Source: Telluribacter sp035998675 (lineage in GTDB: Bacteria; Bacteroidota; Bacteroidia; Cytophagales; Spirosomataceae). From it: DNA of 64,000 bases. Both the position numbers and the translations under genes were made by a program. Of the stretch, positions 44,923-52,623 are shown piece after piece (the stretch's first letter is position 1; each line of letters starts with the position of its first letter). The stretch is from NCBI RefSeq assembly GCF_035998675.1, contig NZ_DASYHI010000022.1, forward strand, positions 62,001 to 126,000, in the 5' to 3' direction. The notes under the pieces were generated by a model. The model saw only the letters and a program-made list of their open reading frames with translations, ran no database searches and had not been told where the DNA came from.

Positions 44923-45264
44923 TCATTCACTATCCTGCATATCGAATATTTTTTTCATTAAAACCCATTTCTCACCGGGTTTCGCCGTTGGAAGTGCCTG
45001 CTGGTACTTCCACATGAGTCCTTCCCACTCCTGCACTACCGGGTTGTTTTCGTCCATGACCGCTTTCTGTTCAAAGCTGAAATCATCCCGGGTTTCCATA
45101 ATCATAAACAGGCGGTTGCCCAGGCGGTAAAGCTCCATCTGTACAATACCCGACTCCCGAATACTCGCCCGAACCTCGGGCCAGATAGCCTGGTGGTGGG
45201 CTTCGTACTCGGCTATGAGCGCGGGATCATCTTTCAGATCGAGAGCCAGGCAGTACCTTTTCAT
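44923..45264 (-). CDS. L-fucose/L-rhamnose mutarotase, RhaM family
   Basis: A 113-residue dimeric alpha-beta barrel protein of the RhaM (DUF718) family. It has YEAHHQAIWPEV (about 19-30), an IVQMELYRLGNRLFMIMET strand pair and the C-terminal MKKIFDM. The family interconverts alpha and beta anomers of L-rhamnose and, in fucose loci, L-fucose. Context decides: the gene lies 8 bp after fucP, so the substrate is likely L-fucose, whose first catabolic enzyme prefers one anomer. Confidence 0.85.
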   Translation of the reverse strand: MKRYCLALDLKDDPALIAEYEAHHQAIWPEVRASIRESGIVQMELYRLGNRLFMIMETRDDFSFEQKAVMDENNPVVQEWEGLMWKYQQALPTAKPGEKWVLMKKIFDMQDSE

Positions 45265-45272
45265 AGACCGGA

Positions 45273-46637
45273 TTAATTAGTAGTTACCCGCGCACCTCTC
45301 AGCGCGTAATAAATAATAAAGGCAAAGCACAGCATAGGTACCACCAGCGCAAAGGCCGGTCCCGACTTAAACAAGGCTCCCGCCACCATAGGCATAACCG
45401 CTCCGCCAACTATAGACATAATTACCAGCGAGGAGGCCAGCTTGGACTCCGCCCCCAAACCCTTGGTCGATAAGGCAAATATAGTCGGGAACATGATAGA
45501 CTGGCAGAAATAAGTAAGACTTAAACAAATAACCGCCGTAAGTCCACCCGAAAAGATAGCCATTACCAGCAGCAGGGTAGCCCCTACGGAGTACCAGGTC
45601 AGTACGCGGCTCGGGGAGATACGGGACATCAGGGAGGTACCCACAAACCGGCCCAGCATGAACAACACCAGAGCAAAAGAAGCATGGTAACCCGCAATCT
45701 GGGTTGAAGATAAGGTACCGGTAGTACCGGTTATGGAATTGATAAGATTCATGTACCCTTCGGCCAGTGACCAGTGCTCTTCGCGGGAAAAGTCCAGCTT
45801 GAAATCTACGAAGTACCCCCAAAGTACCGTTTGCGCTCCTACGTTCAGGAATTGGGCAATGATACCCAGCGTAAGGTGACGGTGACGAAACAGGGAAAGA
45901 ATAGAAATAGGGCGGTCGGTGCTTTCGGCTTCATCTTCGGTGACCGGTTCGGGCATGCGGGTGATCACAAACAGCAGGGCGACAAACAACACCAGCGCCC
46001 CAATAAACAGGTAAGGTCCCTGCACGGACAGCGCCTCCTGTATCCGGATTTGCTCGGCTTCCACGGCGGGCATGGCGGCCAGCGTTTCGGTGGTGTATTC
46101 GGTACGGGAAAATATAAATAAGGAGCCAATTACGGGTCCCAGAATCAGGCTGATACCGTTGAATGATTGGGCAAAATTGATTCGCCATTCGGATTTGTCG
46201 GGGTCGCCCAGTACGGTTACGTACAGGTTGGCGGCGGTTTCCAGAAAAGCCAGTCCGCTGGCAATGGTGAACAGGGCAAACAGGAAAAAGCCATAGACCC
46301 TTACCGAAGCCGCCGGGTAAAACAGGAAGGCCCCGGCCGCGTACAGCAATAGCCCGAACAGAATTCCCTTTTTGTAGCCAAACCGTTTCATAAAGTACCC
46401 CGCCGGCAAAGCCATAAAAAAGTACCCCATGTAAAAAGCAAAGTCAATAACGCCCGCCTGAAAGCGATTCAGATCCAGCGCAATCTGAAACTGCTTGATG
46501 AGGGTCCCGTTAAGGGAGTTAGCCAGCCCCCACAAAAAGAAAAGGCTGGTGACCAGAGCCAGGGGAATAAAGTAACTACTTCCGGAAGTAGCAGGGCTCT
46601 TGACGGTAGCCTTCGCAGAAGAGGGAATTGATGCCAT
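45273..46637 (-). CDS. fucP: L-fucose:H+ symporter, MFS family
   Basis: A 454-residue permease with twelve predicted membrane helices. The family signatures are present: LVTSLFFLWGLANSLNGTLIKQFQ (helix 1, ending in an acidic/Gln-rich edge), the FMKRFGYKKGI loop after helix 2, and a conserved segment ending FLETAANLYVTVLGDP. FucP imports L-fucose with a proton; close relatives carry glucose/galactose or other hexoses. The genes around it (mutarotase, lactonase, hydrolase) support fucose. It belongs to the minus-strand run that starts near 49.2 kb. Confidence 0.9.
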   Translation of the reverse strand: MASIPSSAKATVKSPATSGSSYFIPLALVTSLFFLWGLANSLNGTLIKQFQIALDLNRFQAGVIDFAFYMGYFFMALPAGYFMKRFGYKKGILFGLLLYAAGAFLFYPAASVRVYGFFLFALFTIASGLAFLETAANLYVTVLGDPDKSEWRINFAQSFNGISLILGPVIGSLFIFSRTEYTTETLAAMPAVEAEQIRIQEALSVQGPYLFIGALVLFVALLFVITRMPEPVTEDEAESTDRPISILSLFRHRHLTLGIIAQFLNVGAQTVLWGYFVDFKLDFSREEHWSLAEGYMNLINSITGTTGTLSSTQIAGYHASFALVLFMLGRFVGTSLMSRISPSRVLTWYSVGATLLLVMAIFSGGLTAVICLSLTYFCQSIMFPTIFALSTKGLGAESKLASSLVIMSIVGGAVMPMVAGALFKSGPAFALVVPMLCFAFIIYYALRGARVTTN

Positions 46638-46673
46638 AGGTAGTTTAGGAAATGGTTTAGTTAAGGTACTTAA

Positions 46674-47507
46674 TCAGGCCTCGTCCAATCCGTAAAATCG
46701 GGTGGCGTTCCGGCCAAAAATCTTTTCTTTTTCAGTTACAGAAAACCCCAGCAGGTACTCCTCCAGAATCTCTTTCATTTGTCCGTAGTCAGCCGCTACC
46801 AGGCATACCGGCCAGTCGGAGCCAAAAAGCAGACGATCCACACCAAAGGCCTCCACGACGACATCCAGGTAGGGGCGAAAATCATCCTTTTTCCAGTTGT
46901 GCCAGTCCGCCTCGGTTACCATGCCGGACACTTTACAGTGGACGTTGGGGTAGCTGGCTAGTTGCCGCATTGCGGCAGCCCATTCCTCTATCTTTCCTTC
47001 TTTAATATACGGTTTAGCCAAATGATCCACGACAAATTTCACATCGGGAAGTTGCTCCACAAAGTACCGGGCCGCCTCCAGCTGGGTTGGATAAATAAGA
47101 ATATCGTAGGTGTAATCAAAAGCCACCAGTTGCCGTACGCCCCGGATAAAATCGGCCTGACGAAGGAAGTCTACGGGTTCGGCTTGTACGATGTGCCGGA
47201 AGCCTTTTAATTTTTCAAACTGAGAATAAAATTCCAGCCGCTCGTACAGGTTAGCCGCCCGCAGGTCCACCCAACCTACCACGCCCTTTACAAAGTCATT
47301 GGCTTCGGCCAGTTGCAGTAGAAATTCCGTTTCGGCTTCGGTCTGGTCAGCCTGTACGGCCACGCAGCCTTCTATGCCGTTGGCCCTGAGTACCGGCCCC
47401 AGGTCACCCGGAAGGAAGTTGCGCCGAATGGCTTGCATGTCGGGCGTAATCCAGGCGTCGCGCACGGGATCAAAAATCCAGAAATGCTGGTGAGCATCAA
47501 CGGTCAT
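46674..47507 (-). CDS. amidohydrolase-family L-fuconolactonase
   Basis: A 277-residue cog3618-type metal-dependent hydrolase with a TIM barrel. The N-terminal metal motif DAHQHFWIF has His6 and His8, VDHLAKPY lies near 163, and the last catalytic Asp is in FGSDWPVC near 237. Characterised members hydrolyse L-fucono-1,5-lactone to L-fuconate, and others act on related sugar lactones. It is 36 bp upstream of fucP and 20 bp downstream of the FAH hydrolase, as in known non-phosphorylative fucose operons. Confidence 0.85.
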   Translation of the reverse strand: MTVDAHQHFWIFDPVRDAWITPDMQAIRRNFLPGDLGPVLRANGIEGCVAVQADQTEAETEFLLQLAEANDFVKGVVGWVDLRAANLYERLEFYSQFEKLKGFRHIVQAEPVDFLRQADFIRGVRQLVAFDYTYDILIYPTQLEAARYFVEQLPDVKFVVDHLAKPYIKEGKIEEWAAAMRQLASYPNVHCKVSGMVTEADWHNWKKDDFRPYLDVVVEAFGVDRLLFGSDWPVCLVAADYGQMKEILEEYLLGFSVTEKEKIFGRNATRFYGLDEA

Positions 47508-47527
47508 GACTCGAGATTTTTTACTCG

Positions 47528-48400
47528 TTAAACTAAGGGGACGCGGGGTTTCCAGGCTTCGGCCGTCTGTTGCTGCTCACCCAGTCCTTCAATTCCCAGT
47601 TTTACCTCATCTCCCGGCTTCAGATAAACCGGTGGTTTCATGCCTAACCCTACCCCAGCCGGCGTACCCGTTGATATTACATCGCCCGGCAGCAGGGTCA
47701 TGAACTGGCTTAGGTAACTAATCAGTTTTGGAATACCAAATATAAGGTCAGAGGTAGAGGAATCCTGGATTTTGGTACCATTTAGAGACAACCACAGTCC
47801 CAGATTATGCGGGTCGGCTACTTCGTCTTTGGTAACCAGGTAGGGTCCCAGCGGCGCGAAGGTATCGTTGCTCTTTCCTTTCACCCACTGTCCGCTGCGC
47901 TCCAGCTGAAATTCCCGCTCCGAGTAGTCGTTATGGACAGCATAGCCCGCTACGTAGTTCATGGCCTCGGCTTCTTCCACGTAGCTGGCCCGGGTACCTA
48001 TTATTACCGCCAGCTCTACCTCCCAGTCGGTCTTGACGGAGTTTCGGGGAATAACCACGTTGTCGTTGGGTCCGCAAAGGGCCGTTGTCGATTTAAAGAA
48101 TACAACCGGCTCCTGGGGAGGTTCCATACCCGACTCAGCCGCGTGGCGGGCGTAGTTTAACCCTATACATACGATTTTGGACGGACGGGCAATACAGGAG
48201 CCAAAACGGACCCCTTCTTCTACTACCGGACACGATGCCGCCTGGGCAGGCAGCCATTCGGCCAAGCGGGTCAGGCCACCGGTGGTAAAGAAGTTTTCGT
48301 TGTAATCTTCTCCAAATGCGGAAATATCTATCATTTTTCCATCAGGAAGCAGGACCCCTGGTTTCTCCTGTTCGTACGCGCCAAAGCGGAAAAGTTTCAT
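47528..48400 (-). CDS. fumarylacetoacetate hydrolase-family enzyme, likely 2,4-diketo-3-deoxy-L-fuconate hydrolase
   Basis: A 290-residue FAH-fold hydrolase. Seen: CIGLNYARHAAESG (about 92-105), metal-binding carboxylates in DWEVELAVIIG (about 132), and SGQWVKGKSNDTFAPLGPYLVT with STGTPAGVGLGM toward the C-terminus. In the non-phosphorylative L-fucose route this family splits L-2,4-diketo-3-deoxyfuconate into pyruvate and L-lactate. Ureidoglycolate lyase is a close relative and the usual automatic label, but the neighbours favour the sugar-acid function. Confidence 0.82.
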   Translation of the reverse strand: MKLFRFGAYEQEKPGVLLPDGKMIDISAFGEDYNENFFTTGGLTRLAEWLPAQAASCPVVEEGVRFGSCIARPSKIVCIGLNYARHAAESGMEPPQEPVVFFKSTTALCGPNDNVVIPRNSVKTDWEVELAVIIGTRASYVEEAEAMNYVAGYAVHNDYSEREFQLERSGQWVKGKSNDTFAPLGPYLVTKDEVADPHNLGLWLSLNGTKIQDSSTSDLIFGIPKLISYLSQFMTLLPGDVISTGTPAGVGLGMKPPVYLKPGDEVKLGIEGLGEQQQTAEAWKPRVPLV

Positions 48401-48459
48401 CTTACTGAGTTTAAAAGTTTATGAGTCAATGAGATTATGAGTAAGTAATCGACAATTGA

Positions 48460-49233
48460 TTAGTTGTTAAGCTTTTCGAATCCTCCATCAATCAGGTAGT
48501 CGCAACCGGTTATAAAGGCTGCTTCGTCGGAGCAGAGGTACAGCGCGAGTCCGGCGATTTCCTCCGGCTTGGCCATGCGACCGATGGGTTGGGTTTTGGA
48601 AAGTTTTTCAAACATTTCCTTCTCCTGTCCGGGGTAATTTTTGGCAATGAAGCCATCCACAAAGGGAGTATGTACCCGGGCCGGCGAAATGCTGTTGCAC
48701 CGGATACCCTCGGCCAGATAATCTTTAGCTACCGAAAGAGTCATGGTATATACCGCTCCTTTACTGGTAGAGTAGGCAAAGCGGTCGGGAATGCCCACCG
48801 TAGCCGCAATGGATACCATATTTAGTACTACCCCACCCCCAGCCTGCAGCAGATGGGGTATGGTCGCAAAAATGCAGTTATAAACACCTTTGATATTTAC
48901 ATTGACAATCCGGTCAAAATCAGCTTCCGAGGTAGTATGGGCTTTACCTATATGCGCAATACCGGCGTTGTTGACCAAAATATTAATGGTATGCTGAGCG
49001 GCAATCCGGTTTATTACCTCTACTACTGCGGCCTGTCTGGAAATATCAACCTGATGCGCCTGGGCTTGTCCGCCTTCCTGCTTAATTACTTCAGCAACCT
49101 GCTGAGCCTGTTCGCCATTGAGTTCAAGAATATGTACGAAGGCTCCCTGCCGGGCGAAGATTTGGGAAATAGCCAGGCCAATTCCGCTGGCCCCGCCGGT
49201 TACCAGCACTACTTTATTGTCTAATCGGAACAT
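48460..49233 (-). CDS. SDR-family dehydrogenase of the fucose locus
   Basis: A 257-residue classical short-chain dehydrogenase. The NAD-binding GGASGIG is at 13-19, NNAG at 88-91, catalytic Ser141, and YxxxK at Tyr154-Lys158. It heads the compact run SDR, FAH hydrolase, lactonase, fucP, mutarotase. Likely reaction: oxidation of 2-keto-3-deoxy-L-fuconate to the 2,4-diketo acid. The alternative is L-fucose 1-dehydrogenase. The pathway needs both and only one SDR is visible here. Confidence 0.85.
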   Translation of the reverse strand: MFRLDNKVVLVTGGASGIGLAISQIFARQGAFVHILELNGEQAQQVAEVIKQEGGQAQAHQVDISRQAAVVEVINRIAAQHTINILVNNAGIAHIGKAHTTSEADFDRIVNVNIKGVYNCIFATIPHLLQAGGGVVLNMVSIAATVGIPDRFAYSTSKGAVYTMTLSVAKDYLAEGIRCNSISPARVHTPFVDGFIAKNYPGQEKEMFEKLSKTQPIGRMAKPEEIAGLALYLCSDEAAFITGCDYLIDGGFEKLNN

Positions 49234-49453
49234 GGTTAGGTACAGCTGCTGAATTTAGGAATAGGTTTGGTTTGAGAAAACAACTCCCTATAAGAGGACG
49301 CGAAGATTCAAACATAACCATGAAACTACATTTCTTTTTATATACAATGACAATTTTAACCGCTTTAAAGCGGGACTGCCCGATGCTCCCTGAAATATAG
49401 CCAAACGATAACAATTTGTACTACAGACCGTTGTATTCATAAAAAACAACCTT
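49234..49453. other. divergent intergenic region between SDR and PQQ-type dehydrogenase genes
   Basis: This 220-bp AT-rich stretch must hold the promoters for the two divergent genes. I see two TAnnTTTG boxes facing opposite ways (49262-49269 plus, 49309-49316 minus) and no clear operator palindrome. Confidence 0.5.
49309..49316 (-). promoter_or_regulatory. candidate -7 box of the fucose operon
   Basis: TATGTTTG on the minus strand is an exact TAnnTTTG match 76 bp before the SDR start. The nearest upstream TTG is 28 nt away, longer than usual. Confidence 0.3.
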
Positions 49454-50656
49454 ATGAAATCGCTATTTTCAAAATATAATAAACCGTTTCTGGCCATTTT
49501 TCTCCTTATTGGATGCAGCTCTTCCGAACAGGATCCGGGTGCCAACCCGCAGGGACCGGGTACCAACGCAGCCAGCTATACCGCCACCGACGCCTTTCCC
49601 GGCCTCAAGTTCAGGTCACCGGTAGACCTTACCTACGCGCCGGATGGTTCAAACCGCCTTTTTGTGCTCGAGCAGGAAGGAGTAATCCGGGTATTTGAAA
49701 ACAAAGCCGACGCCAGTTCAGCCCAGGTATTTCTGGACATCAAAAACAAAGTGACGGATGGTGGAGAACGGGGACTGCTGGGGATAGCCTTTCACCCTGA
49801 CTACCGTACCAATGGCTTCTTCTACGTTAACTACACGCGGTCCAGTCCGCTGGAGACGGTTATTGCCCGCTACAAGGTCAATCCGTCCAACCCCAACGCG
49901 GCCGAACCGGCCAGTGAAACCGTACTGCTTACCTTTCCACAACCCTTTTCCAACCACAACGGTGGTGCCGTAAAGTTTGGTCCGGATGGGCACCTGTATG
50001 TATCGGTGGGTGATGGCGGAAGTGGTGGCGACCCCCAAAACAATGCTCAGAACCGGAACAACCTGCTGGGTACTATCCTGCGCCTGGACGTGAATTCTAC
50101 CGAGAAGGGAAATTATGGAATACCGAGCGGTAATCCATTTAAGGGTAATTCGGAGGGGTACCGGGAGGAAATTTATGCTTACGGTCTTCGTAATCCCTGG
50201 CGCGTCAGCTTTGACAGCCAGACCGGCAACCTATGGGCCGGGGACGTAGGTCAGAACGCCATTGAAGAAATTGATATTATCAAGGCCGGAGGCAACTACG
50301 GCTGGCGACGTAAAGAAGGCACCGAATGCTTTAATCCCAAATCTAATTGTGAGGAGCAGGGAATGGTCGCTCCCGTCTTTACCTACTCCCAAAGCAACGG
50401 CGACAGGTCTATTACCGGTGGCTTCGTGTACCGCGGCAACAGCCTTTCTGAATTAAAAGGCCACTACATCTACGGCGATTTTGTAAGCGGTAAAATATGG
50501 GCGCTGCAAATGGATGGTGAAAAAGCGGGCACCAACCGACTTCTGATTGACCTGCCCGGTACTATTTCAGCCTTTGGTGTGGATGCCAACAACGAGCTTT
50601 ATATCCTGAATTATGGCGACGGGAAACTAATGAAACTAACAAATTCCAAAGAGTGA
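49454..50656 (+). CDS. PQQ-dependent sugar dehydrogenase-family lipoprotein
   Basis: A 400-residue six-bladed propeller of the soluble glucose/aldose sugar dehydrogenase (GSDH) family. The lipobox LLIGC puts the anchor at Cys21. Family positions are visible: RLFVLEQEG, GERGLLGIAFHPDY with the putative base His, a Ca-site loop GDGGSGGDPQNNAQN, YGLRNPWR, and GDVGQNAIEEID. Relatives oxidise aldoses to lactones in the periplasm with PQQ. It is transcribed opposite to its neighbours inside the fucose cluster. Cofactor use and substrate are inferences; some members are structural relatives without PQQ. Confidence 0.8.
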   Translation: MKSLFSKYNKPFLAIFLLIGCSSSEQDPGANPQGPGTNAASYTATDAFPGLKFRSPVDLTYAPDGSNRLFVLEQEGVIRVFENKADASSAQVFLDIKNKVTDGGERGLLGIAFHPDYRTNGFFYVNYTRSSPLETVIARYKVNPSNPNAAEPASETVLLTFPQPFSNHNGGAVKFGPDGHLYVSVGDGGSGGDPQNNAQNRNNLLGTILRLDVNSTEKGNYGIPSGNPFKGNSEGYREEIYAYGLRNPWRVSFDSQTGNLWAGDVGQNAIEEIDIIKAGGNYGWRRKEGTECFNPKSNCEEQGMVAPVFTYSQSNGDRSITGGFVYRGNSLSELKGHYIYGDFVSGKIWALQMDGEKAGTNRLLIDLPGTISAFGVDANNELYILNYGDGKLMKLTNSKE

Positions 50657-50690
50657 AAGAGTAAGTTTAAAGTACATGAGTATATAAGTA

Positions 50691-50733
50691 AAAAAGGGAG
50701 TAGTATGTACCTGATGGCTCATACTACTCCCTT
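50691..50733. terminator. bidirectional intrinsic terminator between convergent genes
   Basis: A perfect 14-bp stem (50694-50707 with 50720-50733, 12-nt loop) lies between the ends of the GSDH-type and UxaA-family genes, preceded by an A run. Confidence 0.8.
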
Positions 50734-50766
50734 CTTAGCTAGTAATGTTATAATTAATTGGAGAAA

Positions 50767-50798
50767 AAGCTTTCTCCCTTCTTCCCCCTTCCTCCCAA
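50767..50798. repeat. polypyrimidine tract after the UxaA-family gene
   Basis: 50770-50797 is pure C/T on the plus strand, so it is purine-rich on the coding strand, just past the stop codon. It mirrors the purine tract after dtd at 12931. Confidence 0.6.
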
Positions 50799-50806
50799 TT
50801 CTCCTT

Positions 50807-52462
50807 TTATAAAGATACCCCTCTTTTCCACGGGATGAAGTCGTCCTGCCCCAGTTGCTGGGCTTTGGTAAGTACTTCACCACTGGCAATTTGAATGACA
50901 CATTCCAGCAAGGCCTCGGCATTCTGCTCAATACTCTGCTCACCCGATACCACCGGACCGCTATCGAAGTCGATGACATCGGCCATGCGCTGAGCCAGCG
51001 TGGTATTGGTAGATACCTTCACCACCGGACAAATCGGATTACCGGTAGGAGTACCCAATCCGGTTGTGAAAAGGATAATGTTGGCACCGGCAGCCGCTTT
51101 CCCCGTAGTAGCTTCTACGTCGTTGCCGGGAGTACATACCAGATGTAAACCGGGTTGGGTGGCGCGCTCGGTATAGTTCAGTACATCGGCAATGGGAGCG
51201 TTTCCACCTTTGCGGGCCGCACCGGCCGACTTGATGGCATCGGTAATCAGGCCGTCCTTGATATTACCGGGTGAAGGGTTAAAGGCAAAGGCTGACCCCA
51301 CGGCGTCGGCTTTGGATGAATAATCCCGCATGAGCTTTTCAAACTTGGCCGCTTTCTCCTCGGTTACGCAGCGGTTCAGCAGTTCCTGCTCTACCCCGTG
51401 CAATTCGGGAAACTCCGCCAGCAGTGTTTGTCCACCCAGAGAAACAATAATATCCGACAAATGCCCCAGTACCGGATTGGCCGATATACCCGAGAAACCA
51501 TCGGACCCGCCGCATTTCAACCCCACGGAGAGTTTGGTCAGCGGGGCGGCTTCGCGTTCCTGCTTATTCACCTCTACCAGCCCCATAAATGTTTCCTTGA
51601 TAGCCCCCGACATCAGCGAGTACTCTGTACCTTTTTGCTGCTCAAACACGTACATCGGCTTGTTGAAGTTGGGGTCACGTTTTTTGATTTCATCTTCCAG
51701 AATGGAAAGCTCCGAATTCTGACAACCCAGGCTTAGTACCGTTATCCCGGCCACGTTGGGGTGTACGGCGTAGGAGGCAAACAGGGAGCAGAGCGTAGTG
51801 GCATCCTGACGGGTACCTCCACAGCCTCCTTCGTGGGTCAGAAACTTTATCCCATCCACGTTCCGGAACGGCCGGTTAGCCGCCCCATTACCTCGTGTAC
51901 TTCCAATTGACTCCAGGTCAGGAATGCGGCTGAAGTCACCTCCCTGCTGGTAGGTACTTAAAAACTCACGTACCTGCTGCCGGTACTGGTCCGACTGCGC
52001 GTAACCCAGTTCTTTTTCGAAGGCATCTTTCAGGATTAGCACGTTCCGGTTTTCACAGAATACCAGCGGTACTACCAGCCAGTAGTTGTAAGTACCTACG
52101 CGCCCGTCGGGCCGGTGGTACCCCATAAAAGTCCGATCGGTCCATTTGGTTACGTCCAGCGGCGACCAGTTGTACGGCTGCCGACGGGCGGTGCTGTACC
52201 CTTCTGAGTCGTGTTTGAGATTGAAGGTAGTAATGGGTTCGCCCCGCCGGATAGGCTGGGTGGCGCGGCCTACCAGCACGCCGTACATAATGACGGCTCC
52301 ACCGGGTTCAATATCTTCGGTAGCAAACTTGTGTTTGCCGTTTACCCCGTAAGGCAGGTTAAACTGCTCTCCCCCCCACTCCGCCGCAGCGTGGGCGGGC
52401 AGGTCGCGGAGGGCCACTATTACGTTATCGTTGGGGTGTATCTTAAGAATAGACGCTGACAT
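50807..52462 (-). CDS. UxaA-family (altronate dehydratase-like) sugar-acid dehydratase, probable L-fuconate dehydratase
   Basis: A 551-residue two-domain protein. An N-terminal SAF domain (about 1-100, with ILKIHPNDNVIVAL and DIEPGGAVIMYGVLVGRA) is joined to the UxaA/GD_AH catalytic domain (THEGGCGGTRQDA near 213, SLGCQNSE near 248, KCGGSDGFSGISANP near 315, TTGLGTPTGNPICP near 470). The family dehydrates altronate or galactarate using iron. Since the pathway beside it needs a fuconate dehydratase and no enolase-type enzyme is present, that is the likely role here. It is the most upstream gene of the fucose set on this strand, separated by the divergent GSDH-type gene. Confidence 0.8.
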   Translation of the reverse strand: MSASILKIHPNDNVIVALRDLPAHAAAEWGGEQFNLPYGVNGKHKFATEDIEPGGAVIMYGVLVGRATQPIRRGEPITTFNLKHDSEGYSTARRQPYNWSPLDVTKWTDRTFMGYHRPDGRVGTYNYWLVVPLVFCENRNVLILKDAFEKELGYAQSDQYRQQVREFLSTYQQGGDFSRIPDLESIGSTRGNGAANRPFRNVDGIKFLTHEGGCGGTRQDATTLCSLFASYAVHPNVAGITVLSLGCQNSELSILEDEIKKRDPNFNKPMYVFEQQKGTEYSLMSGAIKETFMGLVEVNKQEREAAPLTKLSVGLKCGGSDGFSGISANPVLGHLSDIIVSLGGQTLLAEFPELHGVEQELLNRCVTEEKAAKFEKLMRDYSSKADAVGSAFAFNPSPGNIKDGLITDAIKSAGAARKGGNAPIADVLNYTERATQPGLHLVCTPGNDVEATTGKAAAGANIILFTTGLGTPTGNPICPVVKVSTNTTLAQRMADVIDFDSGPVVSGEQSIEQNAEALLECVIQIASGEVLTKAQQLGQDDFIPWKRGVSL

Positions 52463-52623
52463 AAAAATATAGGAATGAATTCATCAATGGAAGACCGAAA
52501 ATAATGTTTATACCCTTACAAGTACTACTATTTTATAAAACTACCGCTTCCTTTATTGCGCCAGAATCCTTTTCTTTGGTCATAAAGTTCAATCACACTC
52601 AACGCTAACACTTAATTTCCATC

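Noticed and set aside
47528..48400. Ureidoglycolate lyase of purine breakdown
   Set aside because: The FAH fold fits, but no allantoin genes are near and all neighbours belong to L-fucose catabolism; ade at 52.6 kb is separate and divergent in function.
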